Assembly: GCF_021533195.1 (NCBI RefSeq)
Contig: NZ_JAJNKB010000003.1
Span: 266,001-330,000 of the forward strand
Origin: Portibacter marinus
GTDB taxonomy: Bacteria; Bacteroidota; Bacteroidia; Chitinophagales; Saprospiraceae
Direction: 5' to 3'
DNA: 64,000 nt
Shown: piece after piece, positions 17,967 to 27,759 of the stretch
Position numbering within the stretch: the stretch's first letter is position 1
How the letters are laid out: each line of letters opens with the position of its first letter
The notes under the pieces: generated by a model
Seen by the model: only the letters and a program-made list of their open reading frames with translations
Databases searched by the model: none
What the model was told of the DNA's origin: nothing
Made by a program: the position numbers and the translations under genes

Positions 17967-18773
17967 GATGATTTTCTGCCGATTTGTGAAGGGGTCTTGC
18001 TCATTAACTTTTTTGTTCACTTTAAAATTAGAAGAAGTGCTGCCGAACCTCGTTTTTCGATTCCCTGAAATCAAGTGTAATTGATCAGTTTGCTTCAATT
18101 CACTTTTGCTTTCGGCCACCCCTACAAATTCTAGTATGGAAGTCAGCGTGCCTTGAGGGTGTTCTAGAAATTCTTCTAAGCTAATGGACAAGAATTGGAT
18201 CTTATGTCGCTTCAGATATTGAAACATCACCCACTTATTGATCTTTAATCTCAGGTAACTGGATAGAACACCTTTACCTCTTTTCACAAAAGAGGCAATG
18301 TTGGCTCTTAGATCCCTTTCCATATAAATTGTGGTGACTTGAATATTCGGCATGGAGCGGTATAAGTGTAGTCGGCTTAAGCTTTTGGAACTGTCCAGTA
18401 TGAATTCAGTTTGAGGAAAGTTTTTTAAAGCAATTGCGTATAAGTCTTTCAAAAAGATGGATTCCTCCTCTTTTTTGATAGAAGTAGGTCTCGAGAAAAA
18501 TGGCTTAATGTTCTTATAAAATAATTGAATGCCTATGTCTTTTTCTATGGGTTCAGCAAAATATGCACTGTGATCTGAAATAATTTGACCCCAAAAAGGG
18601 CAGTCAATTGCTGCTTTCCCACAGGTACAGGTTCTTTCATGAAATGAGAGATTGAACTTTTTGATTTCACCCGCATAAAAGATGGCTGGTTGGAGCCCCA
18701 GGTGCATGCTGATAACCGTTGATCCAGAGCGGCTATGACCCAGCAGATAGAGGAGTTTAATGCTTTTGTTCAT
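17946..18773 (-). CDS. PAPS-dependent sulfotransferase family protein
   Basis: 275 aa. The 5'-phosphosulfate-binding loop is 'LLGHSRSGSTVISMHL' (residues 10-25), and the Cys-rich insert 'CTCGKAAIDCPFW' follows as in many bacterial sulfotransferases. The 3'-phosphate site is probably 'IYMERDLRANIASFV'. It would sulfate a sugar hydroxyl, consistent with a sulfated surface glycan. It converges on, and overlaps, the aldo-keto reductase gene. Confidence 0.83.
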   Translation of the reverse strand: MNKSIKLLYLLGHSRSGSTVISMHLGLQPAIFYAGEIKKFNLSFHERTCTCGKAAIDCPFWGQIISDHSAYFAEPIEKDIGIQLFYKNIKPFFSRPTSIKKEEESIFLKDLYAIALKNFPQTEFILDSSKSLSRLHLYRSMPNIQVTTIYMERDLRANIASFVKRGKGVLSSYLRLKINKWVMFQYLKRHKIQFLSISLEEFLEHPQGTLTSILEFVGVAESKSELKQTDQLHLISGNRKTRFGSTSSNFKVNKKVNEQDPFTNRQKIILGWLGL

Positions 18774-18895
18774 TTAAGCAGCTAAACTATGACTTTTCTG
18801 AGAATTAGAACCTACTGTATTATAAATGGTAATTATTGATTACTTTCATATTCAGAATTTCTTATATATATCGTATTAAGTATCATTAGACTGAA

Positions 18896-21367
18896 ATGAA
18901 CTTTTCAAAATTTAAACACACCCAATATCTTGCTTTCGCACTGATTGTATTAGGTTTAATCATCATTTTCTTCAAGTATTTAAGCCTTTCACATTTATTT
19001 ATTTTCGAAGACATTGGCACTGACACCCTGACTTTGTTCTATCCATCGCTTATGGACTATGTCAGACTCATCAGAGAAGAGGGTATCCCTTTCTTTTCAT
19101 TTGCCAAAGGTGCAGGACAAAGTTCATTCTCAGAAAGTTTACTCAGCCCATTCACTTGGGTTTATGTGATATTAGGCAATCAATACCTCGCATACGGCAT
19201 TGGCTTTGTCCAATTTTTAAAAGTGGCGGTCATAATGATCGCCTCCTATCATATCTTTAAGTTGCAGGGATTAAGCAGTAAGGCTGCAAGCTTCGGTGCC
19301 AGTCTGACCAGTTTCATGGGATATGTTGTGGTCGGTTCGTCTTGGTATGGCCATTCGACAAATATCATGTATATGTTGCTATTCCTTTGGGGCTTAGAAT
19401 TATGGATAGTGAGAAGAAGATGGTGGTTACTACCAATTGCCGCCTTGTTCTTAATTGGCCCGCCCCTATTTTTTGTCATTGAGTTTACCATCATTTATCT
19501 GGTGATCAGAATGGCAATGTCCAAAAACTTGAATCTTAATTCATTTCAAACCGGTTTGACCAATGTCTGGAAGCCACTTCTTACCGGAGTATTGCTCGGA
19601 GCACCTTTTCTAGCAGCAGTAGTCTATAAATTTATTTATAGTCCCAGGGTGGGAGGAACGGAATCTTACGTTGAAGATTTGTCAGCCACTCCTATTTTCG
19701 AAACAAACATTGCCGAACACTACGCTACCACCATTTATAGATTCTTTTCAAACGACCTGTTGGGTACTGGCGATGGTTTCAGAGGTTTCAATAATTACCT
19801 GGAGGCCCCTTTGTTTTATTGTGGTCTGATAACACTGCTGTTGGTTCCACAAATATTCAGATTTATTGATCGAAAACAGAAAATCGTCGTTGGATCTGTT
19901 TTGCTGTTTTGGACTTTGATTTTGGTATTCCCTTATTTCAGGTATGCTTTTTATTTGTTTATGGGAAATTACTATAAGGGTGCGCTCTCTTTCTTTATTC
20001 CTTTCACCTTACTTTGGCTAAGCGTTATGGTCATAGACCGTATGATCAAAGGGTATCGCCTTAATCTCTATCTTTTGTATGCAAGTGCAGCACTATTGAT
20101 TGGAATACTTTTTTCACACCAATTGATTTCAGCCAATATCGTACCGGTGAATTCTATTAGAAATACGGTTTTGGTATTTCTGATATTAGAAACGGTATTG
20201 CTTACGATTCACCAATTCTCCTCCAGAAAAAAGATTTTACAATATACCCTGCTTTTGGTTGTCATTACAGAAGGTGTCATTCTGTCTTTTCCTGCCCTCA
20301 ATAATAGGAGCTCCATTGCCAGTGATCGTTGGAATAATCGTGAATTATATCAGGATTATGCTTTAGAGTCTATCAAGTATATCCATTCGATCGAGGATGG
20401 TTTTTATAGAATAGAGAAAAATTTTGGATCCTACAAAACAGGACTCAATGATTCTCAGGCTCAAGGTTTTTTTGATACCAAATCCTATCGCTCGCACAAT
20501 AATGAAAACTACGTCAACTTTTTTATTGCCTTAGATATGATTCAGCCCGGTAATGAACATGTCAGCAGGTGGTTGGAAGGGGTATACCGGGTACCAGAAC
20601 TCCATCCTTATTTTCAGATCAAATATATGATAGCACAACCCGGAAGGAACGTGGATATGCTCAGTCAATATTATGATAACGTTGGTCAACTAAAAGGACT
20701 CAATGTTCATAAAAACAGGCACTTTGTTCCCTTAGGTTTTCCAGTATCAGATTACATTACGGAAAGTGAATTTGCTGGTCTTGGTGCGTATTTTAAGAAA
20801 CTAAATGCGCTCTATAACTATGCAGTGATTCCCGACGAGGATGTCAATCGCTATCCTGACCTGATTCGCAAGGATCCATCGAGAATCAGCAATTCTATTT
20901 CATTTAGTAGTATCAGTAATAAATACCAATCCACTGCACTTAATATCACCTCTTTTAAACAAAGTAGGATTAAGGGAAACATTGCGTTAAGCCAACCTTC
21001 GATGTTGACATTCTCTATTCCTTTTGACACGGGGTGGAAGGCTTACGTGGATGGTAAACGACAAGAAACATCATTGATCGATAATGGCATGACAGGATTG
21101 TATGTTACATCCGGAAATCATGTCATTACACTCAAATACAGACCGCCATTTTTTATGGCAAGCATGATCTTATTCACATTTGGCCTCGGTTTTCTCATCT
21201 ATTTTGGTGTGATGACCAGGCCAGTTCATAAAGATCCACTGCTTGAGCCATTGACATTCAGCCATTGTAGTCAAAATCTTTTACAGAAATCTACAGGCAA
21301 AAGTTCAAAAGTTGTAAAATCAGCAGGAAACAATTCTAAAGTCAAGAAAAAACGTAAAAAGAAGTAA
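18896..21367 (+). CDS. YfhO-family multi-span membrane protein (GT-C-like)
   Basis: 823 aa with about 13 membrane helices, most between residues 10 and 460, then a soluble domain and a last helix near 762-782. The first periplasmic loop has 'FEDIGTDTLTLFYPSL', the place where GT-C enzymes carry an acidic motif. The C-terminal beta domain 'SIPFDTGWKAYVDGKRQE...GNHVITLKYRPP' is diagnostic of YfhO. The family is linked to glycosylation of teichoic acid or lipids in Firmicutes. The last 30 residues are an unusual lysine-rich tail. It is divergent from the sulfotransferase gene. Confidence 0.85.
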   Translation: MNFSKFKHTQYLAFALIVLGLIIIFFKYLSLSHLFIFEDIGTDTLTLFYPSLMDYVRLIREEGIPFFSFAKGAGQSSFSESLLSPFTWVYVILGNQYLAYGIGFVQFLKVAVIMIASYHIFKLQGLSSKAASFGASLTSFMGYVVVGSSWYGHSTNIMYMLLFLWGLELWIVRRRWWLLPIAALFLIGPPLFFVIEFTIIYLVIRMAMSKNLNLNSFQTGLTNVWKPLLTGVLLGAPFLAAVVYKFIYSPRVGGTESYVEDLSATPIFETNIAEHYATTIYRFFSNDLLGTGDGFRGFNNYLEAPLFYCGLITLLLVPQIFRFIDRKQKIVVGSVLLFWTLILVFPYFRYAFYLFMGNYYKGALSFFIPFTLLWLSVMVIDRMIKGYRLNLYLLYASAALLIGILFSHQLISANIVPVNSIRNTVLVFLILETVLLTIHQFSSRKKILQYTLLLVVITEGVILSFPALNNRSSIASDRWNNRELYQDYALESIKYIHSIEDGFYRIEKNFGSYKTGLNDSQAQGFFDTKSYRSHNNENYVNFFIALDMIQPGNEHVSRWLEGVYRVPELHPYFQIKYMIAQPGRNVDMLSQYYDNVGQLKGLNVHKNRHFVPLGFPVSDYITESEFAGLGAYFKKLNALYNYAVIPDEDVNRYPDLIRKDPSRISNSISFSSISNKYQSTALNITSFKQSRIKGNIALSQPSMLTFSIPFDTGWKAYVDGKRQETSLIDNGMTGLYVTSGNHVITLKYRPPFFMASMILFTFGLGFLIYFGVMTRPVHKDPLLEPLTFSHCSQNLLQKSTGKSSKVVKSAGNNSKVKKKRKKK

Positions 21368-21371
21368 TCCC

Positions 21372-22685
21372 TTATGTTTTAAAATCTGCAATCTCACTGG
21401 ATGTGGGAATGAAAAGCTTCCAAATACTGATCTGCTGCTTAATCAGAAAGATGGTAGCCAGAATTATAGCAGCGCTTCCATAGGCGATGACACTTGTCCA
21501 GGCGGCACCGATTATCCCAAACTTAGGGATTAACAGAAGTCCAAAAATGATGGTACACAAGACACCGAACCACTGGGCCCATATATTATAGTTTAAATCA
21601 TTGTAAGACCTATTGTAATTGAGTAGCACCCTTTTAACATTAACAAGCACCACTCCCAGACACAGTATTCTTAACGCACTAATCGCACCTATAAATTCTT
21701 CACCGAAAAGTACGGTCACAATCCAAGGAGCAACCCAATACAAAATGAAAGCCAGGAAAAGGATAAAGTATAAGATCAGTTTAAAATATCTCAAGAACAT
21801 AACATTGCCCTGCTTTCTATCCAAAGTGATCAGATATGGTTTTAGCACTTCTTCAATGGGAGCAGCTGCCAGCAGCAGGAAATTAGTGAGCTGGCTGGCG
21901 AGGGCATAGAGTCCCAGATTGGTCAAACCTGAGAAAATCTCTACGAACCAAACATCCAATCGCTTATTCAGGAAATGTCCGATTTGATTCACATACCCTA
22001 ATCTCGCATATTCTAAAAAAGGTTTCTTTACATCGTTAGCATCAAATGCCAAGCCACCTTGGTACTTTTTAATGGTATAATAGAATGAAAGCATAAACGT
22101 AACAGCCTGAGCGATCAGGATGAGTGAAAATCCAGTCAGAAAAGAAATGCTGTCTTGCCTTGTTTCTACATACAAATATCCCAGTCCAAAAAGCACCACC
22201 TGAATGAGATTAGAAATCAATAGAAACTTATTGATCGATCTAAAGGCCTTGATGGATTGCAAAATGGTCTGACAAAGTGCAGTTAAGTGTTGAAAAACAA
22301 AAGACAAAAAGAAAAATACCATGTAAAAGATCGTGAAATACTCCTCAGGAATGAGCAAATAGGTAAATCGAGTTCTAAACAGATACGCAAAAACCAGCAC
22401 CAAAAGAACAAATACAATACTCGCGATATGCACCTTAATTGCAAATCCTAAAACCTTCCTCGATTCAAATTGCGATTTCGCCAGGTGAAAGAGTGTACTT
22501 CGCTTGGCGTCAAATCCAGCTGCCACAATACTGAGAGAAACCCCTGCCATCATGAAAGCATAGAGACCATTTCCTTCGGGCCCTAGCATTCGTATGATAA
22601 AAATGGAGTAGAGAAATGAAAAAAGAATGACCGGCACTCTTATAACCAGTGACTCCAATGCATCTCTATTGACATTCTTTAACAT
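21372..22685 (-). CDS. Polysaccharide-biosynthesis flippase (MOP/Wzx-like)
   Basis: 437 aa with about 12 membrane helices, starting 'LESLVIRVPVILFSFLYSIFIIRMLGPEGNGLYAFMMAG', the standard entry of MOP-superfamily flippases, and ending with an even helix pattern to residue 425. It would flip undecaprenyl-linked glycan to the periplasm. Its start overlaps the end of the GT4 gene by 7 bp, so it is translated from the same operon (24779-21372). Confidence 0.85.
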   Translation of the reverse strand: MLKNVNRDALESLVIRVPVILFSFLYSIFIIRMLGPEGNGLYAFMMAGVSLSIVAAGFDAKRSTLFHLAKSQFESRKVLGFAIKVHIASIVFVLLVLVFAYLFRTRFTYLLIPEEYFTIFYMVFFFLSFVFQHLTALCQTILQSIKAFRSINKFLLISNLIQVVLFGLGYLYVETRQDSISFLTGFSLILIAQAVTFMLSFYYTIKKYQGGLAFDANDVKKPFLEYARLGYVNQIGHFLNKRLDVWFVEIFSGLTNLGLYALASQLTNFLLLAAAPIEEVLKPYLITLDRKQGNVMFLRYFKLILYFILFLAFILYWVAPWIVTVLFGEEFIGAISALRILCLGVVLVNVKRVLLNYNRSYNDLNYNIWAQWFGVLCTIIFGLLLIPKFGIIGAAWTSVIAYGSAAIILATIFLIKQQISIWKLFIPTSSEIADFKT

Positions 22686-23809
22686 GACTGACGGGAGTGG
22701 TAGGCCTGAGTTAAAAGCGCTTCGTATTGATCAGTAATCACATCCCAGGTATAGTTATCGTTAACTTTTTGTCTTGCTTTTTCACCGAGTTTATGTCTTC
22801 TGTCATCATTTTCAATCAATTGTTCAAGCGCATTCTTAAGTTGATCAACATCATAAGGAGTGGTCAAAACTCCTGTTTCTCCAACCATTTCAGCCGTTCC
22901 ACTTTGATTCCCAGTGATCACTGCACAAGCGTGCGCCATCCCTTCCAATATACTAATAGAGGCGTTTTCAAATTCTGAAACCAGGCAATAAATACTGGCT
23001 TTTTGCAACAGTTCCTGATATTGCTTTGAAGTATTGTCCAGCCATCCATGAAATTTTATAGTAGGAATGGCATCTTCTGCCAACTTTTTTAAACTCTCCA
23101 TTTCAGGACCGTCACCACAAATATGGATTTTGTAGTCTGTTTCCATGTCTTTAACAGCTTCTATCAATGTGTGGAACCCTTTTCTTTTCAATAAGCGACC
23201 CGTAGAAAGTATAATTTTCTCTTTATTTAGCTGCTTTTGGTCTGGAAGATCTATACCGTTGGGTATCATAAAAGGGCTTTTCTCACCAGTACTGTAAGGC
23301 TTGATCAATTGGCCCAGAAAGTGCGACGGAGCCCCGGTGGCGAAGCTGTTCTTAATGATCCCTCTGATGAAGTGAGGAGTGACATAATGGATGGCCTGAA
23401 AGCGGTCAGGATTATAATTGGGAAGATCACTGCCATGAGCTGTTACGATGTACGGAATGTCAAATTGCTTTTTCACATATTTGGCCAGAATACCCGTTGA
23501 AAGAATGAAATGACAATGTACCACATCGAAATGTTTACGCTTGAGGTAGTTTTTTAAAAATCTCCTGGCTTTTGCGAGAAATCTCAAATGTTCCATGGGA
23601 TAGCTCATACTGGCTTGCTTTCTTGCCACATCGACTCTATGGATTCGGACATCATTCTTTACTTCCTCTTTAGGCAGATCTTCAAAACCCATGGTGACTA
23701 CCTCCACCGCATGCCCTCTTTGTGCCAGGTTTTCGCAGATTTTCTGACACACAGGACTGGCACCCCCGCCTATCGGAGGATACTCAAAATTAAGAACCAA
23801 TATTCTCAA
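22679..23809 (-). CDS. GT4-type glycosyltransferase
   Basis: The sequence is open from an ATG at 23875 (398 aa), but that start lies 86 bp inside the upstream GT2 gene and adds a 22-residue basic stretch before the family start 'LRILVLNFEYPPIGGGASPV'. A TTG at 23809 begins exactly there (376 aa), overlaps the GT2 gene by only 20 bp and is my choice. GT-B motifs are 'VTAHGSDLP', 'IPNGIDLP', 'STGRLLKRKGFHTLIEA' and 'VSEFENASISILEGMAHACAVI' (the E-x7-E region). It adds a hexose in glycan assembly. Confidence 0.83.
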   Translation of the reverse strand: MRILVLNFEYPPIGGGASPVCQKICENLAQRGHAVEVVTMGFEDLPKEEVKNDVRIHRVDVARKQASMSYPMEHLRFLAKARRFLKNYLKRKHFDVVHCHFILSTGILAKYVKKQFDIPYIVTAHGSDLPNYNPDRFQAIHYVTPHFIRGIIKNSFATGAPSHFLGQLIKPYSTGEKSPFMIPNGIDLPDQKQLNKEKIILSTGRLLKRKGFHTLIEAVKDMETDYKIHICGDGPEMESLKKLAEDAIPTIKFHGWLDNTSKQYQELLQKASIYCLVSEFENASISILEGMAHACAVITGNQSGTAEMVGETGVLTTPYDVDQLKNALEQLIENDDRRHKLGEKARQKVNDNYTWDVITDQYEALLTQAYHSRQSC

Positions 23810-24779
23810 CTTCCGCCTTTTTCTCGTTCTGGATAATTTCCTTAACACTGTATGGAGCTTCCTCTCTGTTTTCATAGTAAGTTTTATTCAGCATGTCTGC
23901 CAACAAACCTGAAATGAAAATCTGTAGACCAATTAAGAAAGAAAATAAAGTGACCAATGGCCAGGTGGTCTCCGACATGTCCTGTCCTTTAACAAATTCA
24001 AAGACCGTAATCACTCCACTTAAGAAACCAAAAATGATGATGATCAAACCCATTCCCCCCAGGAGGTGAAGTGGACGCACTGCAAACTTCTTCCAATACC
24101 ATACGGAGACCATATCTATAAAGCCCTTAAGCCCTCTACGCCATGAATATTTGGACTGGCCATGCAATCTGGGTCTGTGATTGACAACCATCTCACCTAT
24201 GGTAAAGCCTTTAATCTTCAAGAGGGCCGGTATAAAACGATGCATCTCCCCGTATAGGGATAAGTCTTCGAAACACTCTTTTTTATAAACTTTTAAAGCA
24301 CAACCTGAATCATGAATCCCATCATTGATCATGGTGCTTCTAATCAAGTGTGCAGTTCTGGAAACAATCTTTTTGCCGACAGGGTCCTTCCTGTTTTTTC
24401 GCCATCCTGAAACGAGATCCAGGTCATTTTCTCTAAGATATTGTATCATTTTGGGGATATCGGCCGGATCGTTCTGGCCGTCTCCGTCCATGGTTACAAT
24501 GATCGGATAAATGGCTTGCTTTATTCCGGCATCCAAGGCCTGGGTTTGTCCAAAATTCTTTCTGAAAGCCAGAATCTTGACAGGATGCAGTTTTTTCAGT
24601 TCACTGAGGGTTTGATCCGTAGATTTATCATCTATGAATATGATTTCATATTGATATTCATTCTGCTCACAAATGGTCTTAATTTCATGATGGAGCAGTT
24701 GCACATTGGCCTCTTCGTTGTAAACAGGTACAATGATTGAAATAGATTCTTTCAAAGTATAATTATTTGTTATCAGCAA
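23790..24779 (-). CDS. GT2 glycosyltransferase (dolichol/polyprenyl-phosphate sugar synthase-like)
   Basis: 329 aa. The catalytic GT-A domain has 'SIIVPVYNEEANVQLL', 'IIFIDDKSTDQT', the DxD-type 'VTMDGDGQNDPADIP' and 'RKNFGQTQALDAGI'. Two C-terminal membrane helices follow (about residues 235-310), as in ArnC/DPM-type enzymes that charge polyprenyl phosphate with a sugar. It is first in the three-gene minus operon with GT4 and flippase, and could supply lipid-linked sugar to the YfhO-type protein; the link is inferred. Confidence 0.87.
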   Translation of the reverse strand: MLITNNYTLKESISIIVPVYNEEANVQLLHHEIKTICEQNEYQYEIIFIDDKSTDQTLSELKKLHPVKILAFRKNFGQTQALDAGIKQAIYPIIVTMDGDGQNDPADIPKMIQYLRENDLDLVSGWRKNRKDPVGKKIVSRTAHLIRSTMINDGIHDSGCALKVYKKECFEDLSLYGEMHRFIPALLKIKGFTIGEMVVNHRPRLHGQSKYSWRRGLKGFIDMVSVWYWKKFAVRPLHLLGGMGLIIIIFGFLSGVITVFEFVKGQDMSETTWPLVTLFSFLIGLQIFISGLLADMLNKTYYENREEAPYSVKEIIQNEKKAEVENIGS

Positions 24780-24838
24780 GATACAAATATTGATAATTTA
24801 TATGTTTTCTCGCGGAATAAATTCAGTAGTTTTGAGAA

Positions 24839-25483
24839 ATGAAGAAACACTTATGGATAGCCATACTTGTGGTTTTTATAATAACGAGTTGTAAGCACAA
24901 AGGCGAAAATGTTACCCTGCAAAATAATATTGAGGACACTACTATGTCAAAAGCGAGTACTGACTTACCCAGCAAAGATCCAATCGAACAAATCCAAATG
25001 AAATACCAAAAAACACGTTCATGGCTTGAAAGCGCAGTAATAGATAGTACCGCAAAACCATACGAGTGTGAAGGAGATCCGATCAGTGGGAAAATCATTC
25101 ATTATGCAAAAGACGGAGAAATAATCGCCGTAAAGCACGAAACCATGATGGGAGATCATTCAGGATCAACCCATATCTATTATTTGGACCAGGGTCATAT
25201 TTATTTTGTTTACCAGATAGATGGTGGTTGGAGTTTTGGTGGTCCGCTTACCAAGGATGAAAACGGTTTTGATGTACCCGGAACCATTGACAGAATAGAA
25301 GAAAACAGATTTTATATTCAAGATGGGAAGGTGATTAAACAACTCCACAAGGCTTTTGAACTCAAAAGTTGGGAAGAGAAATCTGCAGCAGATTTCCCAA
25401 ACAAAGAAGTCTCTCCTACCCAAACCTTTTCAGAGCTGAAGAAAGCCTTTGAAGAATTATTAGCTTTTAAAAAGCCATGCTAG
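24839..25483 (+). CDS. Lipoprotein of unknown function
   Basis: 214 aa with a lipoprotein signal peptide ('VVFIITSC', Cys18). The body has a beta-rich stretch resembling secreted hypothetical proteins ('GKIIHYAKDGEIIAVKHETMMGD', 'GHIYFVYQIDGGWSFGGP') and an acidic C-terminus. No family was recognised. A TAGTTTTG element at 24827-24834, close to the start, could be a Bacteroidota -7 box, though so near that the mRNA would be almost leaderless. Confidence 0.68.
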   Translation: MKKHLWIAILVVFIITSCKHKGENVTLQNNIEDTTMSKASTDLPSKDPIEQIQMKYQKTRSWLESAVIDSTAKPYECEGDPISGKIIHYAKDGEIIAVKHETMMGDHSGSTHIYYLDQGHIYFVYQIDGGWSFGGPLTKDENGFDVPGTIDRIEENRFYIQDGKVIKQLHKAFELKSWEEKSAADFPNKEVSPTQTFSELKKAFEELLAFKKPC

Positions 25484-25647
25484 ACTCTAAGCTTCTACAT
25501 GACTTTTATCTCGTTTTCATAGATTTGATAGACTGATTAATCCAACATAGAAAGTCTTCTGACGAAAAATTCATACAATTTGACATTTAATGAACTTCTG
25601 AATGAAGTTTGGTCGTTGATTGAAGAGAAGAAAATGAACAAAGGTAA

Positions 25648-25968
25648 ATGAGTAAACTTCGATTAGAGTCCAAATTGAGAAACGTAGGTATCGCCTATAT
25701 TTTATTATTATTTGTAGGCGCACACTATGCTTATGTCAATAAATGGGGAACACAAATCTTATTCTGGATTACCTTTGGAGGCCTAGGTATTTGGTGGTTA
25801 ATCGACTTGTTTAGAGTCCCGGGTTTGATTGATCGGTTCAATGATCCAATTATAGATGAAATCGAATACCTCGAATATCGTGAACGTGAGCAGGATGACT
25901 TTTCCGAACTTCGTCGTATGAGAGCAGTAAGAAGTGGAAATCTATTAGAGGACAGACGAAGATTTTAG
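25648..25968 (+). CDS. TM2-domain membrane protein
   Basis: 106 aa with two membrane helices ('GIAYILLLFVGAHYAYV' and 'QILFWITFGGLGIWWLIDLF') separated by a short loop, and the conserved glycine and Trp-Leu-Ile-Asp pattern of the TM2 family, then a charged Glu/Arg-rich cytoplasmic tail. The role of TM2 proteins in bacteria is not known. Its stop abuts the convergent flavodoxin-type gene with no gap. Confidence 0.83.
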   Translation: MSKLRLESKLRNVGIAYILLLFVGAHYAYVNKWGTQILFWITFGGLGIWWLIDLFRVPGLIDRFNDPIIDEIEYLEYREREQDDFSELRRMRAVRSGNLLEDRRRF

Positions 25969-26703
25969 TCAACGATATTCCGGATTTTCAAAGCTCCAGT
26001 GCGTTCCATCATCCCATCTTTCCCGTGAATTCCCATAGGCGTTATATCCGTTTCTTTCCTTCAACATGTAAGCACAATGCATTAAATTATAGGTCATGAA
26101 TGTGGTATTTTTATTGGTAAAGTCGCTGTCATAACCTACGGGCGGATCTTTTTTCTCTCCTTTCCACTCAGTGTCCCCATAGCTTGGTCCGGGGCCCACT
26201 TCTCCAATCCATCCAGCATCAGCCTGTGGAGGTATGGTGTAGCCAATATGCTGCAGAGCGTATAATATACCCATGGCGCAATGCTTCACGCCATCTTCAT
26301 TTCCGGTAATGAGGCAACCACCGACCTTTCCATAATAGATGTATTGACCTTTCTCGTTGGTTTTACCACTCATTGCATAAAGTCTCTCGATCAATTTCTG
26401 TGCTTCAGAAGATTTTTCACCCAACCAGATCGGTGTTCCGACGATTAAAATATCTGAGTTTATGATTTTTTCAAAGAATTCCGGCCACTCATCTTGATCA
26501 TAACCTTGTTCCGTCATATCGGGGTATACTCCAGTGGCAATTTCATGATCAATAAATCTAACAAGTTCCGTTTCAACACCCTCTTTGTCCATGATCGATT
26601 TCGAAACTTGAATCAGATTATCAGTGTGACTTTTACGGGGAGACTTTTTCAAAGTGCAATTAACGTATACCGCTTTAAGTTGGGAAAAATCTGGCTTATT
26701 CAT
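25969..26703 (-). CDS. Flavodoxin-fold NAD(P)H-dependent FMN reductase
   Basis: 244 aa. The Rossmann-like flavodoxin core has 'AVYVNCTLKKSPRKSHTDNL' (phosphate-binding loop), 'NSDILIVGTPIWLGEKSSE' (isoalloxazine-contacting loop) and 'KVGGCLITGNEDGVKHCAM'. The C-terminal extension with many aromatic residues is common in this group. It reduces flavin or a small-molecule acceptor; the physiological substrate is unknown. Confidence 0.82.
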   Translation of the reverse strand: MNKPDFSQLKAVYVNCTLKKSPRKSHTDNLIQVSKSIMDKEGVETELVRFIDHEIATGVYPDMTEQGYDQDEWPEFFEKIINSDILIVGTPIWLGEKSSEAQKLIERLYAMSGKTNEKGQYIYYGKVGGCLITGNEDGVKHCAMGILYALQHIGYTIPPQADAGWIGEVGPGPSYGDTEWKGEKKDPPVGYDSDFTNKNTTFMTYNLMHCAYMLKERNGYNAYGNSRERWDDGTHWSFENPEYR

Positions 26704-26838
26704 AAGATTTTACTTTACTTACTGATTTGTAATGTCAATGTTCAGGTTTCTGAGCTTTCAGTGTTTTATTCCCATGAAATTAACTGAAAAGCTGCATTTA
26801 TTGTAAAGCATGTAAATCAGATAGATACTCTTTAGGAT

Positions 26839-27366
26839 TCACAATTTGTAATTCAATTCTACGACACCGGAAGGGTAAGCTTTCTGAGATTTTAATGTAA
26901 ACAATCTTTCTTGAGGTTTGCCTGCAAACAAATCTATGCCGTCAGGAATCGTGATGGGCATGATATGTTTAATGATTTCATCGATCAAATCTGCGTTCAA
27001 AAATAAGGTGTTTAGCTCACCCCCTCCAATTAACCAAATATCTTTGCCTTTCATGGCTTTCAGGCTTCGGGCCCAACTGATCACATCTTCGGAGATAAAA
27101 GAAACATTCTGATCCTTAGTCAGATTTTTGTTTCGAGTCAAAACAAAATTCAACTTGTCTTTGTAGGGAAAGGCCACTCCAAAACTGAGCACTTGCTGAT
27201 AAGTCTTATTTCCCATAACGGTGGTATCAATACGATCGTAAAATCGGGCATAACCGTAGTCCTCCCCCTCAGGATGATTGATCTTGTCCAGCCAATCTAC
27301 ACTACCATTCTGCCTTGCGATTTTTCCATTTAAACTGGTCGCGATGTATAGTATGATTTTCCTCAT
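26839..27366 (-). CDS. Dihydrofolate-reductase-family protein (RibD C-terminal-like)
   Basis: 175 aa. 'KIILYIATSLNGKIARQNGSVDWLDK' is the typical start, then 'DTTVMGNKTYQQVLSF', 'FVLTRNKNL', 'DIWLIGGGELNTLFLNADLIDEI'. This is the YyaP/RibD-C subgroup, an NADPH-binding fold related to DHFR, not the housekeeping folate enzyme. Substrate unknown. Confidence 0.85.
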   Translation of the reverse strand: MRKIILYIATSLNGKIARQNGSVDWLDKINHPEGEDYGYARFYDRIDTTVMGNKTYQQVLSFGVAFPYKDKLNFVLTRNKNLTKDQNVSFISEDVISWARSLKAMKGKDIWLIGGGELNTLFLNADLIDEIIKHIMPITIPDGIDLFAGKPQERLFTLKSQKAYPSGVVELNYKL

Positions 27367-27495
27367 TTTTAAACGTGAATCCTATACCTCAGATATTTGT
27401 TATTGATAGATATAATCCTTAACAATATCGAACATATTTTATGATCACCCGAACATTTGGTAAATTATTAGATTATTCATATAAACTTGAATCAT

Positions 27496-27759
27496 ATGCC
27501 ATTGATTATAGCACTTCTTGCTTTATTTTTTCCAAGAGTAATCATCCTCATTCTATACTTTTTGACCAGCTTTTTTTCAGGTGTATACGATAGTATTTTG
27601 CTTCCCGTTTTGGGATTTCTCTTTATGCCAGTTACCTTAATTGCCTATACTTACACAGTTAAGGCTGTTGGACCTGGATCCACTACAGGAATTATAATTA
27701 TTGCCATTGCTGTAGTCATCGACCTGGGTCTTTGGCGAAGGGGATCAAGGAGGCGATGA
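27496..27759 (+). CDS. Small membrane protein, function unknown
   Basis: 87 aa from the ATG at 27496; a TTG at 27487 is also possible but adds only three residues. Two or three hydrophobic segments span residues 4-75 ('LIIALLALFFPRVIILILYFLTSFFSG', 'LLPVLGFLFMPVTLIAYTYTV', 'GIIIIAIAVVIDLGLW'), ending in a basic tail (RRGSRRR) that is probably cytoplasmic. No family was recognised. It stands alone between two unrelated genes. Confidence 0.65.
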   Translation: MPLIIALLALFFPRVIILILYFLTSFFSGVYDSILLPVLGFLFMPVTLIAYTYTVKAVGPGSTTGIIIIAIAVVIDLGLWRRGSRRR

